Source: Leuconostoc inhae
GTDB taxonomy: Bacteria > Bacillota > Bacilli > Lactobacillales > Lactobacillaceae
Assembly (NCBI RefSeq): GCF_019656015.1
Contig: NZ_BPKW01000001.1
Span: forward strand, 331,423 to 395,422
Reading direction: 5' to 3'
DNA length: 64,000 bases
Shown here: one piece after another, positions 35,941 through 44,454 of the stretch
Layout of the letters: each line of letters begins with the position of its first letter
How positions within the stretch are numbered: the first letter of the stretch is position 1
Translations under genes and position numbers: made by a program
The notes under the pieces: model-generated
Told to the model about the DNA's origin: nothing
Database searches by the model: none
Seen by the model: the letters and a program-made list of their open reading frames with translations, nothing else

Positions 35941-36582
35941 ATGACTAACAATAAGCCAGGGCTGTTCATCTTGCGACTATTTGCGTCGATTATCGGAACC
36001 GTGATTATTGCTTTTGGAATTGTTTTTTCCCGTTTAGCAAATATGGGAATTGATCCAGCTACAGCAGCAGACGTTGGCGTATCGAATACATTTCATTGGC
36101 ATTTGGGGAACTACCAGTTGGCATTTAATGCACTATTGTTTTTAGTGATCCTGTGTTTTGATCGCACACAATTTGGAATCGGAACAATTATCAATATGTC
36201 ATTACCTGGTTACATCGTTGCTTATTTCACGCCAAAATTTGGAGCCATAAATGATCATTGGTTTGGAGATGTTTCTTATTCTGGTGGTATACTTTTATTC
36301 ATTATTGGTATGCTCTTATTTTCATTCGGAATTGGTGTTTATACGAGTACCAATTTAGGTGTTTCTCCATATGATTCAGTTGCACCATTATTTGATAAAA
36401 ATAAATGGGCCAGCTACCGAGTAACACGTTCGATTCAAGATTTGTCTTTTTTTATAATTTCTTTAATATTTAATGGACCACTTGGTATAGGCACGTTAGT
36501 GATCGCTACCTTAACCGGCTATATTGTGCAGTATTGGCGTCAATTATTTAAAAAAATTACACGCAAACTAGCATTTCAATGA
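35941..36582 (+). CDS. YczE/YitT-like integral membrane protein
   Basis: A 213-residue protein with five hydrophobic segments. FGIVFSRLANMGIDPATAADVGVSNTFHWHLG and FGIGVYTSTNLGVSPYDSVAPL carry the paired N/T-x-G-x-x-P motif of the YczE/YyaS/YitT family, whose function is unsettled (YczE affects secondary-metabolite production in Bacillus). ATG 35941 is chosen because AGGAAAGG lies just before it; a 17-residue basic extension from 35890 is possible but has no ribosome site. Confidence 0.8.
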   Translation: MTNNKPGLFILRLFASIIGTVIIAFGIVFSRLANMGIDPATAADVGVSNTFHWHLGNYQLAFNALLFLVILCFDRTQFGIGTIINMSLPGYIVAYFTPKFGAINDHWFGDVSYSGGILLFIIGMLLFSFGIGVYTSTNLGVSPYDSVAPLFDKNKWASYRVTRSIQDLSFFIISLIFNGPLGIGTLVIATLTGYIVQYWRQLFKKITRKLAFQ

Positions 36583-36738
36583 CGGCATTGTGATAACTAA
36601 CCTGACTCCTGTAGTTGCGATTGTTTCATGAAATAAAATTCCTGCTTATGCTTAAAAAATAGTTGTTCATTTTTCGTATGTCGTAATTAAAAAAATAAAT
36701 TACACTGTATATATGCTATAAAAGAAAAGGACATACTT

Positions 36739-37545
36739 ATGAATAAAGCAGATTTTACTAAATTACATCACCCTAACAGGCCTCTAACATTATTGAATGT
36801 CTGGAATAAAGATAGTGCAAAAGCATTACAACATGAAGGAATAAAAGTCATGGCTAGCAGTAGTTATGCCTCTGCAGCAGTTATGAACAAGGATGATGGG
36901 CAACAAATATCTTTAAAAGAAAATGTTGAAATTTTTAGCAATCTTCTAATAAATGATACGTTCAAAAGTCTAGATTTTGAAGCAGGATACTCTGATAACT
37001 CAAATGACCTGCAACATAACATAAACTATTTACTAAAAAACAATATTGGCGGAATCAATCTAGAAGATAAGTTACCTGGACAAAATCAGCTTCAAACTAT
37101 TGAAATATTTACAGATAAAATAAATATAATTCATCAAACTGACAACGACAAAAAAATGTTTTTAAACATCAGAACTGATAGTTTTTTTTCAGGTGATTTA
37201 ATGGCCAAAAATCAAAATAAAAACTTGCTTAAGAAAACAATCAAGAGAATAAATCAATATGAAAAGCATGCCATTGATGGTATCTTTATCCCAGGGCTAA
37301 AAAACAAAGAATTTATTAGCACAGTAGCAAGAAATATTTCGGTTCCTTTGAATATTATGCTTGACATTCAATCTGATAAATTGGAAGAATATCTGTCACT
37401 AGGAATTTCAAGAATCAGTTTTGGGCCTTCAACATTTTTGGAGTACAGTAATAGTAATCTAACAGTTGAAGATTTTTTCAAAAATAAAATTGATGAACTG
37501 TCATATTTAGAAGATAATAAAATGATTAACCTGGCAAGGAGATAA
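36739..37545 (+). CDS. Isocitrate lyase/PEP mutase superfamily protein
   Basis: A 268-residue TIM-barrel protein. LTLLNVWNKDSAKALQHEGIKVMASSSYASA is the N-terminal signature of the carboxyphosphonoenolpyruvate-mutase-like group, and GGINLEDK with the following glutamate/aspartate matches the metal-binding loop. The reaction is unknown; many close relatives are annotated as oxaloacetate-decarboxylase-like or PEP mutase without proof. It precedes ada by 4 bases, so the two are co-translated; a functional link with alkylation repair is unexplained. Confidence 0.85.
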   Translation: MNKADFTKLHHPNRPLTLLNVWNKDSAKALQHEGIKVMASSSYASAAVMNKDDGQQISLKENVEIFSNLLINDTFKSLDFEAGYSDNSNDLQHNINYLLKNNIGGINLEDKLPGQNQLQTIEIFTDKINIIHQTDNDKKMFLNIRTDSFFSGDLMAKNQNKNLLKKTIKRINQYEKHAIDGIFIPGLKNKEFISTVARNISVPLNIMLDIQSDKLEEYLSLGISRISFGPSTFLEYSNSNLTVEDFFKNKIDELSYLEDNKMINLARR

Positions 37546-37549
37546 CTAA

Positions 37550-38593
37550 TTGATTAAATCTGAAAACCAAAAGCAAATTTACTACAATGCTTTAATAAGA
37601 AAAGATACGTCGTTTGATGGTGTGTTTTATGCTGGCATTAAGACAACAGGTATATTTTGTCACCCATCATGTACGGCCCGAAAACCAAAATTTGAAAACT
37701 GTGAATTTTATCAATCAGCTGAGGAAGCATTATTAAGAGGCTACCGACCTTGTAAAATATGTCACCCACTTTCATTTCCACAGGAACTGCCTCCTGAAGT
37801 TAAACTACTAGTTGAGACCGTTGAACAAAACCCTGAGAAAAAATGGAAAGATTATGATTTTAAAATGTTAGGAATACATTCCGCAAGTGCTCGTAGAAAG
37901 TTCAAGAAGGTTTATGGTATGACATTTGTTCAATACGCAAGATCTCGACGGATTGGTATTGCATTCAAAGCAATACAACAGGGTAGTAAAGTAATTGATC
38001 AGCAGGTTGCCGCAGGTTTTGAATCGGCAAGCGGGTTTAATGACGCTTTCACAAAAATAATGGGAAACCCATCCAAAAAATCAACAGTTAAACTATTAAA
38101 CACCAATTTTATTGAAACGCCAATAGGTAGAATGATTTCAATAACAGACGATGAATTTTTATATCTTTTAGAATTTGAAAATAGGAGAGGACTTGAAACA
38201 GAAATATCTAAATTGCGTACTAACCAAAATGCAAGGCTAATTTATGGTTCTACAAAAATTAATGAATTAACATCTTATCAAATTAATTTATATTTTGAAA
38301 AAAAATTGACAGAGTTTAATGTGCCTTTGTACTTGGAAGGATCTTTATTTCAAAAACAAGTTTGGCATATATTATTAACTAGCAAAACTGGCGATAAACT
38401 GACCTATAAAAAAATAGCCATAATGTTAGGTGATAAAAATAAATCACAGGCGGTTGGTAACGCCAATGGCGCAAACAAAATTGCCATTATCATTCCTTGT
38501 CATAGAGTGATAAACAGTAATGGCGAGCTTGGTGGTTATGGCGGGGGTATCGAACGTAAGAAATATTTATTAACTCTGGAATCCTCAAAGTAA
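37550..38593 (+). CDS. ada: Ada: bifunctional DNA-alkylation repair protein and transcriptional regulator
   Basis: A 347-residue full-length Ada. The N-terminal zinc domain carries C37, C41, C68 and C71 (FCHPSC and RPCKIC), aligned within one residue of the E. coli set; C37 accepts methyl from phosphotriesters. An AraC-type DNA-binding region follows (ARSRRIGIAFKAIQQG, VAAGFESASGFNDAFTK), then the methyltransferase domain with its active cysteine C317 in IIPCHRVINS and GGYGGG. It removes O6-methylguanine and, once methylated, activates its regulon. The start is TTG 37550, 7 bases after AAGGAG. It lies 4 bases behind the PEP-mutase-like gene. Confidence 0.95.
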   Translation: MIKSENQKQIYYNALIRKDTSFDGVFYAGIKTTGIFCHPSCTARKPKFENCEFYQSAEEALLRGYRPCKICHPLSFPQELPPEVKLLVETVEQNPEKKWKDYDFKMLGIHSASARRKFKKVYGMTFVQYARSRRIGIAFKAIQQGSKVIDQQVAAGFESASGFNDAFTKIMGNPSKKSTVKLLNTNFIETPIGRMISITDDEFLYLLEFENRRGLETEISKLRTNQNARLIYGSTKINELTSYQINLYFEKKLTEFNVPLYLEGSLFQKQVWHILLTSKTGDKLTYKKIAIMLGDKNKSQAVGNANGANKIAIIIPCHRVINSNGELGGYGGGIERKKYLLTLESSK

Positions 38594-38630
38594 AGGCGCA
38601 GTGATTTTATGACCACTGCGCCTTTACTTT
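38587..38630 (+). terminator. Terminator overlapping the end of ada
   Basis: A 17-bp perfect stem, 38587-38603 with 38614-38630, around a 10-base loop. The 5' arm includes the ada stop codon. The flanking A/T pairs would serve both this gene and the convergent hydrolase. Confidence 0.85.
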
Positions 38631-38712
38631 GATAAAAATGACACAAGCAATACTTGAATTATTATTAAAAGAAATAAAATTTGATTCAATTGCAATAGTG
38701 CCAAGGGACTGT

Positions 38713-39288
38713 TTAATCAGTCGTAAGCATATTGGTTAGTTCTTGATAAACACGTGGTAATTCATAAATATTATCTCGGTCAATAAAATGTTTGCCATTA
38801 GGTAACAAAATAAACGGACATTTAAGATGCTGAGCTAATGACTGAGAATAATGGTAAGGAATGATATCATCATCGATGGCCGAAATCACAACAGAATGAT
38901 TAATTTTTGGCAAAATATCAGAAATTTCAAGTTGATAATCAGTAAATTCATGTAACTGAGGTAAGGTAGTTGTCGTTTCATCAAAACCTGAAACTAAAAT
39001 TAAATTAACATGCGATACATTATGTTGGGAAACAAATCGTAAGGCTTCAATACAGCCGAGGCTGTGACCAATGATTGTCATGTTATTACTGCAGGTAATG
39101 ACATTATCGCATGTTTTATCCCATTCTTCGACTTTTGGATCATCAGAATGAGGCATATTAATAATATTCATGGGTACAGAAAGTTCGTTCGAAACTAAAT
39201 TTTTAAGCCATGGAAACCAATTATCAGTTGGACTGGCTGTATAGCCGTGAATTAAGTATATATCATTTGATTTTAACATGTGTTTCAT
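38713..39288 (-). CDS. RBBP9/YdeN family alpha/beta-hydrolase
   Basis: A 191-residue small hydrolase. IYLIHGYTASPTDNWFPWLK at the N-terminus, the nucleophile elbow IIGHSLGCIEAL, the acid region SAIDDDIIPYHYS and the histidine in GKHFIDRD are those of the RBBP9/YdeN serine-hydrolase family (DUF1057-type). The start is placed at 39288, 6 bases after AGAGG, which drops an 11-residue extension. Function unknown. It shares a direction with the HxlR gene 63 bases upstream and may be co-transcribed. Confidence 0.85.
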   Translation of the reverse strand: MKHMLKSNDIYLIHGYTASPTDNWFPWLKNLVSNELSVPMNIINMPHSDDPKVEEWDKTCDNVITCSNNMTIIGHSLGCIEALRFVSQHNVSHVNLILVSGFDETTTTLPQLHEFTDYQLEISDILPKINHSVVISAIDDDIIPYHYSQSLAQHLKCPFILLPNGKHFIDRDNIYELPRVYQELTNMLTTD

Positions 39289-39351
39289 TTTAAACCTCTT
39301 TATAAATTTATTTTGCCACATTGAAAATTTCTATTCAAAATGATGCCTTAG

Positions 39352-39678
39352 TTAAGGTTTCAGTAACGAATGGTTTCCCCAATCGTTGAGTTCCAAAAGT
39401 AATGGCAATAATTCTCTAGACTTGTCGGTCAGATGATATTCTGAATGAAATGGTGCCTTACTTCCAGTTAGTTTTTTTGAAATAAGATTCTCTAATAATA
39501 AGGCATTTAATGAACGAATCAGCATCATATTAGTAATTTCTGGTACCTGATTTCTTAGCTTATTAAAGCCAATGCCATCGTTTTGAGAGATAATCCAAAA
39601 AATATTAAGCCGCCATTTACCAGAAAAAGTATCCAGGACTTTTGTGATGCCACATGACCATTTATCAGTTGATTGCAT
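39352..39678 (-). CDS. HxlR family transcriptional regulator
   Basis: A 108-residue winged-helix regulator. CGITKVLDTFSGKWRLNIFWIIS with its early cysteine, GFNKLRNQVPEITNMMLIRSLNALLLENLISKK and SEYHLTDKSRELLPLLLELNDWG match HxlR/YodB-type proteins, several of which sense electrophiles or quinones by cysteine modification. Divergent from a nitroreductase, the arrangement of a redox-stress sensor with its target. AGGAGATATTG precedes the start. Confidence 0.88.
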   Translation of the reverse strand: MQSTDKWSCGITKVLDTFSGKWRLNIFWIISQNDGIGFNKLRNQVPEITNMMLIRSLNALLLENLISKKLTGSKAPFHSEYHLTDKSRELLPLLLELNDWGNHSLLKP

Positions 39679-39692
39679 TCTAACAATATCTC

Positions 39693-39756
39693 CTAAGTAA
39701 CAAAATTGTGCCTACTAGTTTATCTTTATGTTATTGATTATACTTGCTTTACTTAG
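39693..39756. promoter_or_regulatory. Inverted half-sites in the HxlR-nitroreductase divergent region
   Basis: CTAAGTAA (39693-39700) and TTACTTAG (39749-39756) are exact inverted copies placed 14-15 bases before the respective start codons of the two divergent genes. They overlap the ribosome-site regions (AGGAGATATTG and AAAAGAGG), so they may be half-operators or chance. Confidence 0.4.
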
Positions 39757-39771
39757 AAAAAGAGGGTAAAT

Positions 39772-40383
39772 ATGAATTTTTTAAAACAACTAGATATGAG
39801 AAAATCAATCAGACATTTCGATAGCAACTATGTAATTAGTGATGAAGAGATTATAGAGATACTAAATCATGCTGCCAATGCGCCTTCAAGTAATAATGCA
39901 CAACCGTGGAAAGTTGTGGTTGTCAAAAATAAGAAATTATTGGTTGAACTTCAAAAATTGTCGTTTAATCAAGAACAAGTTGGACAGGCTTCAGCAGTAT
40001 TTTTTATTTTAGGAGATAAACGCGACTATGACATTAATCGTTTGATAAAATCAAACCTCAAATATAATTTAATTCACGAGTCAGACATTAATGATAAAAG
40101 GCAACGAATTAAAACCTATTTTTCTTTGCACCCAGAAGATAAAGAAGCAGTTGGCCTTCGTTTTGATGTTGGCTTATTTAGCATGAATTTGATGCACGTT
40201 TTACGTGCGTTTGATTACGATTCAGTGCCGATGAGAGGCGTTGATTTTGCAAAGATAACAACACTTCTTAAATTGCCAAATGAATGGGAACCAATCCTGT
40301 TACTTCCAGTTGGCAAAGCAAGCACAATTGGTCATCCACACAAGCGCGAACCTGCCAAAAAATTTACGACGATTATGGACTAA
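39772..40383 (+). CDS. Nitroreductase family NAD(P)H:flavin oxidoreductase
   Basis: A 203-residue FMN enzyme of the nitroreductase fold. MRKSIRHFDSNYVISDEEIIEILNHAANAPSSNNAQPWKVVVVKN is the FMN-binding start, and FDVGLFSMNLMHVLRAFDYDSVPMRGVD with LPVGKAS completes the fold. Such enzymes reduce nitro compounds and quinones. It is divergent from an HxlR regulator, which probably represses it until oxidative or electrophile stress. AAAAGAGG precedes the ATG. Confidence 0.9.
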   Translation: MNFLKQLDMRKSIRHFDSNYVISDEEIIEILNHAANAPSSNNAQPWKVVVVKNKKLLVELQKLSFNQEQVGQASAVFFILGDKRDYDINRLIKSNLKYNLIHESDINDKRQRIKTYFSLHPEDKEAVGLRFDVGLFSMNLMHVLRAFDYDSVPMRGVDFAKITTLLKLPNEWEPILLLPVGKASTIGHPHKREPAKKFTTIMD

Positions 40384-40764
40384 TGATTTCACATTGATAT
40401 TTACTATAGTGTGATGGATTCATTGACTATGAAACTGCACCATAAGTTTGTAACAGCAGTCCAAACAATCAATAATTTGGTTATTGCAACATTAGTTAAT
40501 CGTAAAATCTGTTACAATTTATTTAATAAGGCAAATGACGGTGAAAGTAATTGTCAAGTTGTTAATGGCCATTTATTAGTAGAAGATACGAGATGAAAAA
40601 CTTCAAAAACTGTCAATCAATATGTTTTGAATGACAGTGTCTTCATCAGATGGTAAACTAAATTGAGGTATTGTCTTTTTACGGCTATTTGAGACAAACA
40701 CCTGTTATTCCAGTATTTGGTCTGACTTTATAATTAACCAATATCATTAAAGGAGAAAATAAAA
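40384..40764. other. 381-base gap; possible small ORF 40411-40596
   Basis: A 60-codon open frame on the + strand (40411-40596) ends KANDGESNCQVVNGHLLVEDTR, which has coding-like composition but no recognisable family and no ribosome site. It could be the end of a lost gene. The rest holds the AAAGGAG ribosome site of phzF at 40749. Confidence 0.3.
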
Positions 40765-41616
40765 ATGGTTGAAGTTTATGTTGCGAGTGCTTTTAGCAAA
40801 GATAATGCCGGTGGAAATAAAGCGGGATTAGTTTTTGATAGGCCTGATTTGAGTTCAGTTCAAAAAATGACAATCGCTAAAAAATTAGGTTATGCTGAAA
40901 TTGCTTTCATCACAGAATCAAACATAGCTGATTTTCGTTTAGAATATTTTACACCCACTGAAGAAGTACCACTTTGTGGACACGCCACAATAGGTACATT
41001 TGCAATTTTAAATTTGTTGGGTAAACTATCTAAAAATAACTATACAATAGAAACTAAATCTGGTGTGCTTTCTATAAAAGTTGACTCAGATGGTATGGTA
41101 TTTATGGAACAAAACAAGCCAAAATTTTTTAATGAACTAGCGGTAAAATCATTTCATACCTGTTTAGACACTAATTTAATCAATGATGAACTACCAATTC
41201 AAATTGTTTCTACAGGATTAAGAGATATCTTATTGCCAATAAAATCAACTAAAGACTTACAGCACTTAGATCCTAATTTTAATGTCATGACTGAATTAAG
41301 CAAAGAACAAAACGTTGTTGGGGTTCATGCTTTTGCGCTAGAAAAAACAAAAAATAGTGTGACGGCAATTTGTAGGAATTTTGCGCCACTTTATGATATT
41401 GATGAAGAGTCCGCCACAGGAACTTCCAACTGCGCACTAGCATGTTATCTATTTAAATATGTTGAAAAGAGATCACAATATATTTTTGAACAAGGTTATA
41501 ATCTCAATAGCCCCTCTAGAATTATTGTTAATTTGACAACACATGATGACACGATTGATTCAGTATTTGTCGGCGGCTATGGTTATTTAGTTGAAAAAAA
41601 GACATTATTGGTTTAA
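40765..41616 (+). CDS. PhzF family isomerase
   Basis: A 283-residue protein of the PhzF/diaminopimelate-epimerase fold. MVEVYVASAFSKDNAGGNKAGLVF, LGYAEIAFI, LEYFTPTEEVPLCGHATIGTF with the catalytic-region glutamate, and EESATGTSNCALACYLF are the family marks. Only phenazine producers use it for phenazines; in lactic acid bacteria the substrate is unknown, and no other phenazine gene is present. AAAGGAG precedes ATG 40765. The neighbour 71 bases downstream is a PLP aminotransferase, possibly the same transcript. Confidence 0.88.
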   Translation: MVEVYVASAFSKDNAGGNKAGLVFDRPDLSSVQKMTIAKKLGYAEIAFITESNIADFRLEYFTPTEEVPLCGHATIGTFAILNLLGKLSKNNYTIETKSGVLSIKVDSDGMVFMEQNKPKFFNELAVKSFHTCLDTNLINDELPIQIVSTGLRDILLPIKSTKDLQHLDPNFNVMTELSKEQNVVGVHAFALEKTKNSVTAICRNFAPLYDIDEESATGTSNCALACYLFKYVEKRSQYIFEQGYNLNSPSRIIVNLTTHDDTIDSVFVGGYGYLVEKKTLLV

Positions 41617-41687
41617 GTTGCTCAATATCTTTTAACTGCTTTAAAAATTCAAATCACAAACTAGTCAGTAAAAAGGAGTACCTAGCA

Positions 41688-42728
41688 ATGGATATGATGT
41701 CATCAACATTTAAAAAGTACAATGAGATTAATGACTTTTCGATTAACACAAATCCTCTGGGTGTGCCGAATGCTGTCTTAGACAATGCAGAAAAAATAAT
41801 TAAATTAGGTCATTATTACCCTGATCCGACATGTTTTGCGTTACGAAAAGAATTAGCAAAGCAGTATCAACTTAATTCTGAGAATATTATGTGTGGAAAT
41901 GGTGCTAATGATTTAATTTATCGTATAATAACAGCTTTAAATCCACGAAAATCATTAATAATTACGCCAACATATGAAGAATATGAAAAATTGTTGTTGA
42001 TGCATGGGTCTGAGATAGATCACTACCATCTAAACATAAATCAAGGTAAGGATTATAATCTCGACAAAGTAATAAAAAAAATAAATTCTGATTTGGACAT
42101 CATGATTATCTGCAATCCAAATAACCCAACAGGAACTACCTTTTCAATATTAGATCTTGAAAAAATAATTTCTCATTGTCAAAAACATCATGTGTATGTC
42201 GTCATTGATGAAAGTTTTATCGCATTTTTGAATAATTGGCAAAAAATTACTGTCAAAAGTATGGTTAATCATTTTGACAATCTGATCGTTATTGATGGCT
42301 TTACAAAGTTTTTTGCTTTAGCAGGTTTTCGTGTCGGGTTTGCCATAAGTAGCAATCAAAACCTTTTCGGTAAAATGTCAACTATGGGGTCCGAATACAA
42401 TGTAGCTACTGTGTCACAAATCGCTGCGCGATTAGCCTTGCACGATAATGATTATGTTGAAAATACCTATCATCTATTAAAAAAAGAAAAGCAATTTTTG
42501 AAATTTGAACTGAACCGGCTTCCAATAAAGTTGATTGGATTATCAGCTAACTTTATCTTATTCTATTCTGAAAAAGATAATTTGCGTGAAGATTTATTAA
42601 AATTAAAAATCAAGACTAGAGATTGCTCACAGTTTGTTGGCTTAAATAGTTATTATCATCGTGTAGCGATTAAAACTCATGACGATAACGAACAATTAAT
42701 TCTGGCGCTAAAACAAGTTTTTAGTTAA
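41688..42728 (+). CDS. PLP-dependent aminotransferase, HisC/CobD-like (class I/II)
   Basis: A 346-residue fold-type I enzyme. FSINTNPLGVP opens the HisC/CobD group, YYPDPTCFALRKELA, GNGANDLIYRI and ICNPNNPTGT follow, then VIDESF, and the PLP lysine lies in DGFTKFFALAGFRVGFAI. Histidinol-phosphate aminotransferase and threonine-phosphate decarboxylase (CobD) cannot be separated by eye. No histidine or cobalamin genes are next to it, so the substrate is open. AAGGAG lies 9 bases before ATG 41688. Confidence 0.85.
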   Translation: MDMMSSTFKKYNEINDFSINTNPLGVPNAVLDNAEKIIKLGHYYPDPTCFALRKELAKQYQLNSENIMCGNGANDLIYRIITALNPRKSLIITPTYEEYEKLLLMHGSEIDHYHLNINQGKDYNLDKVIKKINSDLDIMIICNPNNPTGTTFSILDLEKIISHCQKHHVYVVIDESFIAFLNNWQKITVKSMVNHFDNLIVIDGFTKFFALAGFRVGFAISSNQNLFGKMSTMGSEYNVATVSQIAARLALHDNDYVENTYHLLKKEKQFLKFELNRLPIKLIGLSANFILFYSEKDNLREDLLKLKIKTRDCSQFVGLNSYYHRVAIKTHDDNEQLILALKQVFS

Positions 42729-42903
42729 AGAAGGAATTCATGTAAAACACGACAATCAATAAAAAGTACACACTTAAAGTGAAGAGCACCCGGTCACAAG
42801 TTAGGAAACTAAACAATCGCAATGATTCAGTATACTAAAATTAACATATTATCATGATATAAATAATAAATTTTTTTACCAGTTATTTTGAAACTAAAAG
42901 CTA

Positions 42904-42932
42904 TTGACTTTAATCATCTGACGTTGTAATAT
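42904..42932 (+). promoter_or_regulatory. Promoter of the T-box leader
   Basis: TTGACT (42904-42909), a 17-base spacer and TAATAT (42927-42932) lie just ahead of the T-box RNA, giving a start near 42939. Confidence 0.7.
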
Positions 42933-42959
42933 TACCTATAACGATTTTTAGAGCAAAAC

Positions 42960-43250
42960 AAATTGAACAGGAAAGTAACAGTTTATCAAAGCCAAGAAAG
43001 CTAACGGGTAATGTGAGTTAGCGTGCGTGCAATTGTGAAAATGACCTGTGATTGGTGTATACGAATCGGTTTACCGTTTAGTTTACAACGACTTGGCCCC
43101 CGTTAACGGGCACACCATTCGGCTAGGATCATTTTCCAATGCCCGATGGTTAGTGAGCAACTATTTGGTAACAAATAGTCCCAACTCAGAATGGTATCGC
43201 GCTTATGGTAAGCCGCTTCTGTATTTTTAAAGTACAGAAGCGGCTTTTTT
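42960..43250 (+). promoter_or_regulatory. T-box leader with methionine (AUG) specifier and terminator
   Basis: Stem I closes with ACAGG (42967-42971) against CCTGT (43045-43049). The specifier loop reads GAAA-ATG-A with ATG at 43041-43043, the codon for methionine. The T-box sequence AGAATGGTATCGCG (43188-43201) holds the TGGTA that pairs with the uncharged tRNA end. The terminator has a 14-bp stem (43210-43223 with 43233-43246) and T run. Uncharged tRNA-Met should allow read-through into the MetQ-like gene. Confidence 0.88.
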
Positions 43251-43330
43251 GATTGAAAAAACGAGGCTTGTTCATCAACGTTCTAAAAATTAGGTATCAT
43301 TATTAGAAGAAAAAAGGAGACATACGTATC

Positions 43331-44179
43331 ATGGGTAAAACAACTAAATGGCTTGTTGGTGGTGTGGCTGTCGTCGCTATCGCCGGCATTGCCTACGCAA
43401 GCTTTGGACCACATGCAGTCGACAAAAAAAAAGAAACACTAACTGTTGGTATCATGGCAGGTGATAAACGTACTGATGAACAGTGGAAAATCATTAAAAG
43501 TAACGCTCAAAAGGAAGGGTTAACTCTAAAAATTAAGACGTTCACCGATTATACGCAACCCAATGCTGCGCTATCATCAGGTGATATTGATGCTAATGCA
43601 TTCCAGCATTATATTTTTTTGAATGACTGGAATAAAAGTCACAAGTCTAATATTGTGCCGGTTGGCCAAACAATATTAGTTGCCGGACGTCTATATTCAG
43701 ATAAGCATAAAGCAATTAAAGATATTCCGAAAAATGGTATCATTAGTATTTCAAATAGTAAGATTACCCAAGGAAGATCACTATTAGTATTACAATCTGC
43801 TGGTTTAATTAAGTTATCAGACAAGGTGAAAGATCCAACTATAAAAGATATTACTGAGAATAAGAAGAATTTGCAATTTAAGCAATTAGCTACTGATCAG
43901 TTAGTAATAACCTTGCCAGAGGTTGACTTGTCGTCAATTGACCCTAGTTTTATAGTAGGATCAGGCCGTTCCATCAAATCCGCTATTTATGTCCAACCTG
44001 TTGACAAAAGCACGCACGGCGGTATTAATATTATTGCCACCACAAAAAACAAGAAAAATAGTTCTGCTATTAAAAAATTTGTAAAAGCCTATCAATCAAA
44101 TAACGTAGCAAACTATATTGATAACAAAAGCGGTACAGGAGAAATTGCAGTATGGAAAGGTGCACCAAAAGTACGATAA
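43331..44179 (+). CDS. metQ: MetQ/NlpA family methionine-binding protein, non-lipoprotein form
   Basis: A 282-residue substrate-binding protein of the MetQ family: TLTVGIMAGDKRTDEQWKII, KTFTDYTQPNAALSSGDIDANAFQHYIFL, and NIIATTKNKKNS are the family segments. The N-terminal hydrophobic stretch (WLVGGVAVVAIAGIAYASFG) ends in AYAS rather than a cysteine lipobox, so it is probably membrane-anchored by an uncleaved helix or secreted. The T-box with a methionine specifier supports methionine uptake. The ATPase MetN and permease MetI are not adjacent, so it must work with a system encoded elsewhere. Confidence 0.88.
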   Translation: MGKTTKWLVGGVAVVAIAGIAYASFGPHAVDKKKETLTVGIMAGDKRTDEQWKIIKSNAQKEGLTLKIKTFTDYTQPNAALSSGDIDANAFQHYIFLNDWNKSHKSNIVPVGQTILVAGRLYSDKHKAIKDIPKNGIISISNSKITQGRSLLVLQSAGLIKLSDKVKDPTIKDITENKKNLQFKQLATDQLVITLPEVDLSSIDPSFIVGSGRSIKSAIYVQPVDKSTHGGINIIATTKNKKNSSAIKKFVKAYQSNNVANYIDNKSGTGEIAVWKGAPKVR

Positions 44180-44291
44180 AGTTTACGTCATTTCTAGATA
44201 ATTCTTACATTTCATCTCCCAATTGTTGTGGGTCAAAGAATTGATTGTAGTTATAGTCGGTAAAAAATAACCATAACATTTAAATTGTAAT

Positions 44292-44328
44292 GCGCCTTGT
44301 CATGTTATTATCTGATGAGGCGTTTTTT
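44292..44328 (+). terminator. Terminator downstream of metQ
   Basis: GCGCCTTGTC (44292-44301) pairs with GATGAGGCGT (44314-44323), with three G-U pairs, followed by a T run. It lies about 110 bases after the metQ stop. Confidence 0.7.
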
Positions 44329-44454
44329 ATGTATACAGCCTGTTATTTTATCAGACAGCGTTTAAGTGTGATCAGAGTAGCTAATTACAAATTGACAGTA
44401 TATAGTTATTATTGTTAAGATTAAGCTTATCATATTGTTGGGAGATTTCAATTA

